Assembly: GCA_902519325.1 (NCBI GenBank)
Contig: CABYJU010000001.1
Coordinates: 62,001-126,000 of the forward strand
Source: an uncultured Pelagibacteraceae bacterium
Lineage (GTDB): Bacteria; Pseudomonadota; Alphaproteobacteria; Pelagibacterales; Pelagibacteraceae
Length of the DNA: 64,000 nt
Direction: 5' to 3'
This document shows, one piece after another, positions 9,785 to 18,750 of this stretch. The number at the start of each line of letters is the position of its first letter. Positions within the stretch are counted from its first letter, which is position 1. A program made the position numbers and the translations under genes. A model generated the notes under the pieces. The model saw nothing but the letters and a program-made list of their open reading frames with translations, was not told where the DNA came from and did no database searches.

Positions 9785-10879
9785 TTAATTTTTTGCTTGT
9801 CTTGGAATATCCTCAAATTTCTCAACATTTTCTGTTTCAATAGCCTTTTCAATTTGCTCGGGATCTTTTATATTTTCTAATGTTCTTTTAATAGATCTTG
9901 CATCTGTTCCAAATTTATCAACAACTGTCATTGCCTCTTCTAATTTTTTTCTGAGATTAACAATTCCATCAAAGTGTTTTGTAAATCTAGTACTTATTGT
10001 TTTTAAATGATCATATATTTCTGTTGCGTGTTTTTGAACTTTTAATGTTTGAAAACCCATGTGTAATGATTGTAGATACCCAGATAAATTATTTGGTCCC
10101 ATAATAGTTACTTTATATTTTTTCATTAATTCTTGGCTCAATAATTCTTTAGTATTTGTATCTTGATAATTAGCTAACTCTAAAAACAAACTCTCTGTTG
10201 GCGCATACACAATTGCAAAATCAGTAGTTTTAGGTGGAACAATATATTTTTCATTTATACTCTTGGCTTTTTCTTTGAAAGCTTTTGCAAGTTTAGTTCT
10301 TGCATCCGCTATAGCTTTTTTATCATCTTCTTGATGAGCATCTTGTATAGCTTTAAATCTCTCAACAGGAAAATGGCTATCAACCGGAACCAATACACCC
10401 TCTTGGAGTTTAATAGCAAATTCAACATTTTCACTAGTTTCCTCCTTCATTTTAACATTTGAAAGGTACTGTGATGAAGGTAGTAAATCCTTAATGAGTG
10501 AGCCCAGGCTGAACTCAGCTAAAGTTCCATACTTTTTAACTCCAGCTAAAATTTTATTAATGCCTTTCTGACTTTCGTTTAAATTTTCAACTTGGGAATT
10601 AAAAGCTGCAACTTTCTCATCAACTTTTGTCAGAGCTGCTGTCATATCTTTCGTAACACCAGTTGAAAGATTGTTAAAAGATGAAGACATCGAACTTAAA
10701 GATGTATTTATAGTAGTATTTAAACTATCTTTTAATTTAATTATTTCAGCATTTAGATTGGCTATCTCATCAGCTTTGTTTTCATCCTCTTTTTTTGTAT
10801 TTGATTTAATATTTAAATAAAGGATAGATAAAGTCGCTATTAATATTGAAGCTAAAATAACTATTAAAATTATATCCAT
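9785..10879 (-). CDS. rmuC: DNA recombination protein RmuC
   Basis: N-terminal TM then coiled coil, VPVDSHFPVERF, TDFAIVYAPTESLF, GPNNLSGYLQSLHMGFQTL. Confidence 0.88.
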   Translation of the reverse strand: MDIILIVILASILIATLSILYLNIKSNTKKEDENKADEIANLNAEIIKLKDSLNTTINTSLSSMSSSFNNLSTGVTKDMTAALTKVDEKVAAFNSQVENLNESQKGINKILAGVKKYGTLAEFSLGSLIKDLLPSSQYLSNVKMKEETSENVEFAIKLQEGVLVPVDSHFPVERFKAIQDAHQEDDKKAIADARTKLAKAFKEKAKSINEKYIVPPKTTDFAIVYAPTESLFLELANYQDTNTKELLSQELMKKYKVTIMGPNNLSGYLQSLHMGFQTLKVQKHATEIYDHLKTISTRFTKHFDGIVNLRKKLEEAMTVVDKFGTDARSIKRTLENIKDPEQIEKAIETENVEKFEDIPRQAKN

Positions 10880-10920
10880 GATTCGTATGTTACACTTACT
10901 TAATAATATTTAAAGTTTAT

Positions 10921-11592
10921 TTAAAACACTTTTAAGAGTTCTACCTCTTTATTTTTTTTTGAGGTCATTAAACACGCTTGGGATTTAAGAATTATTCCGT
11001 CTTTTAATATCCTTAATTTATTAGCTTTTAAGGTTGCTCCTGTTGAAGTTATATCAGTTATAATTTCTGATGATCCAGTAAATGGATATATCTCAGTAGC
11101 ACCAAGACTCTTTACTAGTTTAAATTGTGTAACTCCTCTGGAGAACATAAACTCCGTAGTTAGATTTGGATATTTTGTAGCTATACGCAATCTATTTCTT
11201 TTTTTATCTTTAAATTCAAAAGCTATTTCTTCTAGATCAGGCATTGTCTGTACATCTATCCAATCATCTGGGATCGCAACTACCAATGTGGCCTCTCCGA
11301 AATCGTACTTTTTTTTTACAAACACCTTTTTTTGAATATTAATTTCACTTTCCTTTAATAAATCATATCCAGAAAAACCAATATCTAGAGATCCATCTGC
11401 GAGACGTTCTATTATTTCTCTAGCGTGGAGATAATTAATAACTATATTTTTTTTTCCTTTAATAAATCCAAATAAATCTCGCTCACCTCTTTCAGAAAGA
11501 ATTTTTATTTTCTTCTTTCTGAAAATATTTAAAACTCCAGATCGTAATCGACCTTTACTTGGAATTCCAATTTTTATGATGTTATTACTCAT
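10921..11592 (-). CDS. hisG: ATP phosphoribosyltransferase, short (HisG_S) form
   Basis: IGIPSKGRLR, LDIGFSGYDLL, RIATKYPNLT; about 220 aa with hisZ nearby. Confidence 0.92.
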   Translation of the reverse strand: MSNNIIKIGIPSKGRLRSGVLNIFRKKKIKILSERGERDLFGFIKGKKNIVINYLHAREIIERLADGSLDIGFSGYDLLKESEINIQKKVFVKKKYDFGEATLVVAIPDDWIDVQTMPDLEEIAFEFKDKKRNRLRIATKYPNLTTEFMFSRGVTQFKLVKSLGATEIYPFTGSSEIITDITSTGATLKANKLRILKDGIILKSQACLMTSKKNKEVELLKVF

Positions 11593-12430
11593 ATTTATAT
11601 TTTACCAGTTCTTCTTGAAATAAATTATTCATTTTAATTATTAAATTTTCATTAAGTAATTTCCTGTAATCATTGTCTTTTCCTAAATTAAAAAATTTTA
11701 TTTTTTTGTCAGAACCTTTTTTTGTAATAGCTTCTGAAAAACCTTTTTCCTCCTCTAGTTTTTTTAAATTATTAAAATTGCAATTATCTACGCATTTTAT
11801 AGCTTTTTCCTTTTTAAATTTTTCATCTGATTTAGAAAGTTTATTAATAAAATTAATGACTTGTTTAAATGTGTTTAGTGGATCAGTTTGTAGATCTTCA
11901 TACCTTACAGTTAAAACTGGATATAATTTATTATCTACCCATGATTTCTGATTTAATTTCCAAGAAAAAAGTGCCTGAAAACCTAAAAATCGATCTTTTT
12001 CTTTAGAGACAATTCCTCTTTTTTCATCAGTCATAAATTGAAAAGCTTCATCAACAGAAATTTGGTAATGGTTTGATAATGAAGAGATTACATTTCTTGG
12101 ATCTCTTATTATATAAATAACGCCTAACGTATTTTCTTTATCAGTAAAATTATTACCTTCTATTTTACAGAGTGCATTATGAGTTTTAAAAAATTTCAAA
12201 CCCTTTGATTGATTAATTTTTTCTTGCTCCTTTATCCAATACTTTGAAGTATCATGAGGCTGGTTAAATTTATCTAAATACTTTCTAAAATATTTGTTGC
12301 TTGGAAAAGAATCTATTTTTTCTAAAAGGTCAAAATTAAACTCACCTGTTTCTGAAAAATAATAATTTGCTATTAGAGATCTCAACCAAGTATTTCCACT
12401 TTTGGGATACGAAGCTAACCAAATTATCAT
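11585..12430 (-). CDS. Sulfotransferase domain protein
   Basis: YPKSGNTWLR 5'-PSB loop and IRDPRNVISSLSNHY 3'-PB motif; VRYEDL. Confidence 0.85.
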   Translation of the reverse strand: MIIWLASYPKSGNTWLRSLIANYYFSETGEFNFDLLEKIDSFPSNKYFRKYLDKFNQPHDTSKYWIKEQEKINQSKGLKFFKTHNALCKIEGNNFTDKENTLGVIYIIRDPRNVISSLSNHYQISVDEAFQFMTDEKRGIVSKEKDRFLGFQALFSWKLNQKSWVDNKLYPVLTVRYEDLQTDPLNTFKQVINFINKLSKSDEKFKKEKAIKCVDNCNFNNLKKLEEEKGFSEAITKKGSDKKIKFFNLGKDNDYRKLLNENLIIKMNNLFQEELVKYKYE

Positions 12431-13482
12431 ATTTTTTCTAAGTTAATAGCAGCTCCAACAGCTGGTATATTTTTTTTAAAGCCAAGATCTTTAATTAAAG
12501 AATCGTATCTACCACCTCTAATATTTAATTTCTCAGACTTTGATTTAATATCAATCTTAAATACCAAACCAGTGTAATATTCGAGATGTCTTCCAAAAGA
12601 AGAATTAAATCTTACATTTAATTTATTAATTTTATTTTTAGTTATTGGAAAATAATCATTCTGAACTCTAAGATTAATTTTGTTTTTTTTAAAAAATAAA
12701 TTTAACTTTTTAGATGCTTGATTAATTGGACACTCAATTTTTAAATAATCTTTTAAAATTTTTACGACGTTACTTCCTTTTTTTGTTCTTCTTGGATCTT
12801 TAATCTTTGAGTCAAATCTCAATAATATTTCTTCTATTGATCTTCCAGCGACTTCTTTTTTTTTATTTCCATTTATCATTCTAGAATATTTTTTTTTATC
12901 TATTTCAACAATTGTTGGATCAATATCCGAGTTCGTCTCCAATCTTTTTAATAATTCATTAAAATATTTTTCTCTCCAAAAATGACGTTGTAATCTTAAT
13001 TTCCATCTTGCAGGACAATCCAATTTATCTAATAAAAGCCTAAAAATTTCAATGTTACCTATTACTAAATTTCCACTATTATATTTAATTTTTGATAATG
13101 CTTTTAGTGAAGTTTCTATTATTTTTTTATCATCTTTTTTTTCAGTAAAAGATCCCAATATTTCAAAACCAATTTGATTTCTGATAACAGAATCTTTTTT
13201 ATTTAATCCTTTTCTAAATGCTTGACCACTATAGAAAATTTTTTCACTAGTTTTCTTATTATGATTTAAGTATCTAACGCAAGATGCAATTGTTAAATCA
13301 GGTCTTAAACAAAGTTCATTTCCCAATTGATCTTTAAAAGAAAATATAAATCTTTTGAAACTTTCTCCTGACCTTTCCAATATTAAATTCGTGTCGATTA
13401 CTGTATCAAGATTAATATATTTATATCCATTTGACTTAATAGTTTTCAGAATTTTCTCAGATAAGTTTTTTGATTTCATCAA
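12427..13482 (-). CDS. hisZ: ATP phosphoribosyltransferase regulatory subunit (HisS-like)
   Basis: Class II aaRS-like fold (LRPDLTIASCVRYL, FYSGQAFR, RGGRYDSLI) lacking full HisRS, next to hisG/hisS. Confidence 0.85.
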   Translation of the reverse strand: MMKSKNLSEKILKTIKSNGYKYINLDTVIDTNLILERSGESFKRFIFSFKDQLGNELCLRPDLTIASCVRYLNHNKKTSEKIFYSGQAFRKGLNKKDSVIRNQIGFEILGSFTEKKDDKKIIETSLKALSKIKYNSGNLVIGNIEIFRLLLDKLDCPARWKLRLQRHFWREKYFNELLKRLETNSDIDPTIVEIDKKKYSRMINGNKKKEVAGRSIEEILLRFDSKIKDPRRTKKGSNVVKILKDYLKIECPINQASKKLNLFFKKNKINLRVQNDYFPITKNKINKLNVRFNSSFGRHLEYYTGLVFKIDIKSKSEKLNIRGGRYDSLIKDLGFKKNIPAVGAAINLEKI

Positions 13483-14887
13483 TCAGGTTCTCCTTGTCAA
13501 ATGTAATTTGAGTATTTTCAGATTTTTTCCACTCTTCTCTGGATAAATTTTTTGATTTTTCGTTTAAGTTTGAGTCTAATTTTTTTATAGTAATTTTATT
13601 ATCTTTAAATTCATCTTCCCCACAAAGAATTACAGCTGGAGAACTCCTTTTATCAGCGTATTTTAATTGTGATTTCAAACCTGAATCTCCTAGATAAATT
13701 TCGGATCTTATATTTTGATTTCTAAGTTGTGATAACAATTCATAATAATTAGAGAGATATTTTTTATCTAAAACACATATTATTATTGGTGAATAATTTT
13801 TAACCTCGATTTTGTTTAACTGAACTAATGCATATAACAAACGATCAAGGCCTATGGAAACACCTGTTGCAGATAAGTCTACTTTTTTAAATCTTGAAAC
13901 TAAATAATTATATCTTCCGCCTCCACCAACTGAGCCAAACTCCACTTCTTGTTTTTTTTGATTTTTAACTTTGAATGTTAAATTTGCCTCAAATATTGGG
14001 CCATCATAATATTCAAGTCCTCTGATAACTTCAGGAGAAAAAATTATTTGATCAGAATTAGATGAATAAGTTATTCCATCTAATACTTTATTTAATTCAT
14101 CAACACCATCTTCAACTAATTTGTTTGGTATAGCTGACTTAATTTCAGCTAAAGATTTCATATTTATAAAACTGACAATTTCTTCAGCTTGATTATCAGA
14201 AAGGTTTGCTCCAATAGTTTTATCGCCAGATTTGTCTTTACGTCCTGTCGTAAGCAATTCTTTCACACCATCAGTACCAACTCTATCAAGCTTATCTATA
14301 GCTCTTAAAACAGTAAGTTGTTGTTTGCTTTCTGAAATTTTCAATTTTTCAATAAGTCCTTGAATTAATTTTCTATTACTTAATTTGATTTGATATTGAT
14401 TTTTTTCTAAGCCACAGAAATATAATGTGTCAGCTAAAAGATTGCACATCTCAGCATCTGCTAAAGGATTGCTAGATCCAACAATATCACAATCAGCTTG
14501 TGTAAACTCTCTAAATCTACCAGGTCCAGGTTTTTCATTTCGCCATACATTACCAATCTGATATCTTTTAAAAGGATTTGAGATATTTAAATAATTTTGA
14601 GATACGTATCTTGCTAATGGCGCAGTTAAATCATAACGTAATGATATCCAACTATTATTCTCCTCTTGAAAACCAAATACACCAGAGCTTGGTCTATCTT
14701 CATCTGGTAAAAATTTTCCTATATTTTCTGATATTTCAAAACTTGGGGTTTCTAGCTTAGAAAAACCAAATTTTAAAAAATTTTCCTCAATCTTAGCAAT
14801 TAAATTTTCTTTTAATGCTAATTCTTTACCGTATCTATCAACAAAACCCGAAGGGGTATTTGCAGATAATTTTTTTTCTTTATTCAT
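13457..14887 (-). CDS. hisS: Histidyl-tRNA synthetase, divergent form; start corrected to MNKEKK at 14887
   Basis: LRYDLTAPLARYV, GRFREFTQADCDIVG (motif 2), RGLEYYDGPIFEA, GGGGRYNYL. Confidence 0.93.
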   Translation of the reverse strand: MNKEKKLSANTPSGFVDRYGKELALKENLIAKIEENFLKFGFSKLETPSFEISENIGKFLPDEDRPSSGVFGFQEENNSWISLRYDLTAPLARYVSQNYLNISNPFKRYQIGNVWRNEKPGPGRFREFTQADCDIVGSSNPLADAEMCNLLADTLYFCGLEKNQYQIKLSNRKLIQGLIEKLKISESKQQLTVLRAIDKLDRVGTDGVKELLTTGRKDKSGDKTIGANLSDNQAEEIVSFINMKSLAEIKSAIPNKLVEDGVDELNKVLDGITYSSNSDQIIFSPEVIRGLEYYDGPIFEANLTFKVKNQKKQEVEFGSVGGGGRYNYLVSRFKKVDLSATGVSIGLDRLLYALVQLNKIEVKNYSPIIICVLDKKYLSNYYELLSQLRNQNIRSEIYLGDSGLKSQLKYADKRSSPAVILCGEDEFKDNKITIKKLDSNLNEKSKNLSREEWKKSENTQITFDKENLIDEIKKLI

Positions 14888-14891
14888 TTTT

Positions 14892-14968
14892 TGGTACACG
14901 GGGACAGATTCGAACTGTCGACCTTCGGTTCCACAAACCGCTGCTCTAACCAACTGAGCTACCCGTGC
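14892..14968 (-). tRNA. tRNA-His (GTG), CCA encoded
   Basis: Reverse complement GCACGGG TA GCTC...GGTTTGTGGAACC...TTCGAATC...CCCGTGT A CCA; anticodon GTG. Confidence 0.95.
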
Positions 14969-15018
14969 TCCTTGTAGTGTTTTATACTAAATGTGGATAA
15001 AATTAAATTTATAAATAA

Positions 15019-15093
15019 TTAAATAGCTAGCTTGCAGCCAGCATGAAAATGATGTCTGTGAGTTTCTCTGTTAATAATAACGAATTTAATCAT
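15019..15093 (-). CDS. Candidate 24-aa His-rich leader micro-ORF: MIKFVIINRETHRHHFHAGCKLAI*
   Basis: Read from the minus strand between csp and tRNA-His; His codons at positions 12, 14, 15, 17; possible promoter directly upstream. Confidence 0.35.
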   Translation of the reverse strand: MIKFVIINRETHRHHFHAGCKLAI

Positions 15094-15212
15094 TGCTTTG
15101 TAAGTAACATTTTTTTTTTTAAATGCAAGCAAGAAAAGGCTTTGCACAGGAATAGCTATATTTTTTAACATATCCTATTCCTATACAAATATTTTTGATG
15201 AATTAAATTTTA

Positions 15213-15425
15213 TTAACCTAATTTTTTCAAATTTACAGCGCTTGGACCTTTTTCGCCATCTTGAATTTCGAATTCTATAGCATCGTTTTCATTCAAAAAT
15301 CTTAGCCCAGCTTCTCTAACTGCACTTGCATGAACGAAACAATCTTTTTCTCCATCTTCTCTTTCAATAAAACCGTAGCCCTTCTTACCGTTGAACCACT
15401 TTACTTTGCCTTTTAATGTACTCAT
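15213..15425 (-). CDS. csp: Cold-shock domain protein
   Basis: [31 protein letters not shown] (RNP1/RNP2). Confidence 0.96.
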   Translation of the reverse strand: MSTLKGKVKWFNGKKGYGFIEREDGEKDCFVHASAVREAGLRFLNENDAIEFEIQDGEKGPSAVNLKKLG

Positions 15426-15540
15426 ACTTTGGTTACTCTTTCTTTGTTATTATATAATTTGCTATAAATAGCTGATGGATAGGTATTAGATTTTAATTTT
15501 GAATGCAAGCATAATGATGGATATTAATACCACATGGGCG

Positions 15541-15616
15541 TGGTGGCTTCGGCGGGACTCGAACCAGCGACACAAGCCTTTTCAGGGCTCTGCTCTACCA
15601 ACTGAGCTACGAAGCC
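15541..15616 (-). tRNA. tRNA-Phe (GAA), CCA encoded
   Basis: Reverse complement GGCTTCG TAGCTCAG...GAGCC CTGAAAA GGCTT...GGTTCGAGTCC...CGAAGCC A CCA. Confidence 0.95.
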
Positions 15617-15619
15617 ATA

Positions 15620-15835
15620 TTAAGATCTAAAAATTATACGACCCTTTGATAAATCGTATGGAGATACTTCCAATTTCACTCTATCACCTTGTAAAACACG
15701 AATACGATTTTTTCTTAGTTTTCCTGCTGTGTGAGCTGTAACGTTATGACCATTGTCTAGTTTAACTCTAAACATAGCATTAGGAAGAAGATCTGTTACC
15801 ACACCTTCAAACTCCAACGTATCCTGTTTACTCAA
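15620..15835 (-). CDS. infA: Translation initiation factor IF-1
   Basis: [60 protein letters not shown]. Confidence 0.97.
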   Translation of the reverse strand: MSKQDTLEFEGVVTDLLPNAMFRVKLDNGHNVTAHTAGKLRKNRIRVLQGDRVKLEVSPYDLSKGRIIFRS

Positions 15836-15839
15836 ATTA

Positions 15840-17108
15840 TTATCTCCTCATTCTAGATTTAATACTTTGAGCATGATTGTTTAGTTCTTCATACTCAGCG
15901 AGATGTGTAGCGGATTCTCCTAATTTCTCAATACCTTTTTTTGTAAGTGTTATATGGCTAATTTTTTTATAAAATTCACTAAGGTTTAGTCCAGATGAAA
16001 ATTTTGCTGATCCTAAAGTTGGCAATACATGGTTTGAACCAACATTATAATCTGAGACAGCCATTGGAGAATACTTTCCAATCATAATACTTCCTGCATT
16101 GTGAATTTGATTTAAATACTTTTTATAATTAGCTACATTAATTTCTAAGTGTTCTGGAGCAACTTCATTAATCACTTCTATTATTTGCTTATCACTTTGA
16201 GCTAATACAATTAATCCATTATTATTTAAACTTTTCAAAACAACTTTTTTTCTATGAACTTTTTTTACACTTTCTTTTATTTCTTCATTAAATTTATTTA
16301 CTAATTTTTTATCTTTTGTAATTAAAATACACTGGGAGTTTACATCATGTTCTGCTTGTCCAATCATAGATGTTATAACTTGATTTAGATTAGTTTTGCC
16401 ATCTGCTAAAACACAAATCTCACTGGGTCCAGCAACCATTCCTTCTGTCCCTACATCGCCAAAGACTTCACGCTTACTTCTTGCAACATAAATATTTCCA
16501 GGCCCAACAATTTTATTCACTTTTTGAATATATGCTAAACTTGCTATAGCTTGGGCACCACCCATTGAGTAAATTTCCTTAATTCCAACTTTTTTAGCTG
16601 CATAAAGAACAGCAGGATTTAGTTTTCCATTAAGTTTTGGATTGGCCAAAACAATTCTTTTTACACCAGAAATTTTTGCAGGCACTGCATTCATTAATAA
16701 TGTGGATGGTAAATTAGCTGGCACATAAATACCTACAGACTGTAGTGGCAAATGCTTATATTCAAGTTTATTATTAAAATTATCTACATACTTAATATTT
16801 TTTGGTTTTTGTAGTGAATGAAACATAAAAATTCTAGCATAGGCTAAATCGATACTTTTTTTAATCTTGGGTTCTAATGAATTAATTGCTTTGTTTATTT
16901 TATCTTTTGAAGGAACTATCTCTATATTTTTACTAAATTTTTTCTCATACTTTAAAAGTGCTTTTCTTCCATTAATTTTGATGTCTTTTAGAATTTTTGG
17001 AACTATCGAAGTGTCTACTGCTTTTCCAGATCTTCTTTTATCCAAAAAAGATACTAATTCTCTTTTATAATTTTTTTTCTTACAATTAATTACTTTTATC
17101 ATTTTCAA
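15840..17108 (-). CDS. hisD: Histidinol dehydrogenase
   Basis: [39 protein letters not shown]. Confidence 0.96.
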   Translation of the reverse strand: MKMIKVINCKKKNYKRELVSFLDKRRSGKAVDTSIVPKILKDIKINGRKALLKYEKKFSKNIEIVPSKDKINKAINSLEPKIKKSIDLAYARIFMFHSLQKPKNIKYVDNFNNKLEYKHLPLQSVGIYVPANLPSTLLMNAVPAKISGVKRIVLANPKLNGKLNPAVLYAAKKVGIKEIYSMGGAQAIASLAYIQKVNKIVGPGNIYVARSKREVFGDVGTEGMVAGPSEICVLADGKTNLNQVITSMIGQAEHDVNSQCILITKDKKLVNKFNEEIKESVKKVHRKKVVLKSLNNNGLIVLAQSDKQIIEVINEVAPEHLEINVANYKKYLNQIHNAGSIMIGKYSPMAVSDYNVGSNHVLPTLGSAKFSSGLNLSEFYKKISHITLTKKGIEKLGESATHLAEYEELNNHAQSIKSRMRR

Positions 17109-17487
17109 TTTTTTGGTCTTCTAACGTTACATCAATAACTTCTGTGGACAGTGTTATAATTCCATTTTTTGAAAATAACAGAACTATTTCAAAATTTTCT
17201 TTTTTTTTAAAAATATCAATTGCAAGTAATTCTAAAGTTAAATCTGCATTGGACTGTTTAATGTTTTTAGACTTGGAACTTTCAATAAATTCAAATTTTA
17301 TAACACTATTAATAGGTTTGCTGCTATCTGTTTCCTTATCTATTCTTAAAACAGAAAGTAAAAAAATTTTTGTAGATGGCAAATATTTTATATCAGAAAT
17401 TTTGACTTTAGATTCTGCACATATCGCTGATATAATTTGTAAGTCGTCTGGAGATTGGGCGATTACTTTCTTTAAAAAATTATTCAC
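17086..17487 (-). CDS. DUF2948 family protein
   Basis: SPDDLQIISAICAESKVKISDIKYLP; between murA and hisD as in other alphaproteobacteria. Confidence 0.75.
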   Translation of the reverse strand: MNNFLKKVIAQSPDDLQIISAICAESKVKISDIKYLPSTKIFLLSVLRIDKETDSSKPINSVIKFEFIESSKSKNIKQSNADLTLELLAIDIFKKKENFEIVLLFSKNGIITLSTEVIDVTLEDQKIENDKSN

Positions 17488-18749
17488 TAAGATATTCTTT
17501 TAATTTTTACTCCAATTTTTTTTAATTTATTTTCAATTTTTTCATAACCTCGATCTAAATGATATACTCTATTTATAATAGATGTTCCTCTTGAAATAAA
17601 AGCTGCTAAAACTAAAGCTACTGATGCCCTTAAATCACTAGACATTAACTCAGCTCCCTCTAGGTTATTAGTTCCTTCAATAATTGCCTTGTTACCTTTA
17701 ATATTTATTTTTGCACCTAATCTTTTTAATTCTGGAACATGCATGAATCTGTTTTCAAATATATTTTCTTCAATTGTGCTTTTTCCATTTGCTTTAGTTA
17801 ATAATACCATAATTTGAGCTTGCAAATCAGTGGGGAACTTTGGATATTCTCCAGTTTTTAAAAAATCCAAACTTCTAATTTTTTTTGGTCCATTAATTTG
17901 AATTGTATTTTTTGTGATTTTTATTTTTGCACCAATTTTCTTAAGTAAATTTATCTCAGTATTAATAATTTTAGGCTCAAAGTTTTTAATTTTTAAGTTT
18001 CCGCCATTTAAACATGCAGCAACACAAAATGTGCCCGCTTCAATTCTGTCATTCATAATTGAGTAAGTTATACTTTTTAATGTTTTGACACCCTCTATTT
18101 TTAAAGTTCTTTTACCGATCCATTTAATCTTGGCGCCCGCTGTTTTCAAAAAATTAGTCAGATCCTTAATCTCAGGCTCAATTGCACAATTCTTTATTGT
18201 TGTTATTCCTTTTGCAAGACAAGCAGCAAGAATTGAATTTTCAGTCGCTCCAACTGATATTTTTGAAAATCTTATTTCTGAACCAACTAACCCTTCATGA
18301 GCTTTTGCATTAACATATCCTTTTTCAATTTGTATTTTAACACCTAACTTTGATATGGCTTTTAAATGGATATCTATTGGTCTTACTCCTATACTGCAAC
18401 CACCGGGGCTACTTACTTTTGCTTTTTTATTTTTTGCCAATAAAGGACCAAGAACTAAAATTCCTGCTCTCATTGTTTTAACTAGAGAATAAGGTGCAAA
18501 ATAATTATTTTTTTTCCCTTTTGAGATTGTTGCTATTTTTTTATTATTTTTAAAGCTAATTTTTCTTCCTAGTGATTTTAGCAAATTAAGCATTGTATCT
18601 ATATCTTTAACTCTTGGGAGATTTTTAATTGTTACATTTTTATCAAAGAGTAAAGTTGCAGCAAGTATTGGTAGAGCAGCATTTTTACTTCCAGAAATTG
18701 ATACCTCTCCTCTAATCTTAGAGGGACCAATAATTTTAAATTTATCCAT
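17487..18749 (-). CDS. murA: UDP-N-acetylglucosamine 1-carboxyvinyltransferase
   Basis: ISGSKNAALPILAATLL, PGGCSIGVRPIDIHL, YPKFPTDLQAQ, HLDRGYE. Confidence 0.96.
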   Translation of the reverse strand: MDKFKIIGPSKIRGEVSISGSKNAALPILAATLLFDKNVTIKNLPRVKDIDTMLNLLKSLGRKISFKNNKKIATISKGKKNNYFAPYSLVKTMRAGILVLGPLLAKNKKAKVSSPGGCSIGVRPIDIHLKAISKLGVKIQIEKGYVNAKAHEGLVGSEIRFSKISVGATENSILAACLAKGITTIKNCAIEPEIKDLTNFLKTAGAKIKWIGKRTLKIEGVKTLKSITYSIMNDRIEAGTFCVAACLNGGNLKIKNFEPKIINTEINLLKKIGAKIKITKNTIQINGPKKIRSLDFLKTGEYPKFPTDLQAQIMVLLTKANGKSTIEENIFENRFMHVPELKRLGAKINIKGNKAIIEGTNNLEGAELMSSDLRASVALVLAAFISRGTSIINRVYHLDRGYEKIENKLKKIGVKIKRIS

Positions 18750-18750
18750 T

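Noticed and set aside
14888-14953. N-terminal extension of the hisS ORF (MVRAAVCGTEGRQFESVPVYQK)
   Set aside because: It is translated from tRNA-His sequence; the real start is MNKEKKL at 14887.
15148-15182. Perfect 8-bp inverted repeat AGGAATAG...CTATTCCT downstream of csp, considered as an intrinsic terminator
   Set aside because: Loop is about 19 nt and no U-tract follows the stem on either strand; may be a csp 3' structure but not supported as a terminator.
17144-17503. 119-aa + strand ORF antisense to DUF2948 gene
   Set aside because: Antisense shadow ORF in AT-rich DNA; the minus strand is explained by DUF2948.
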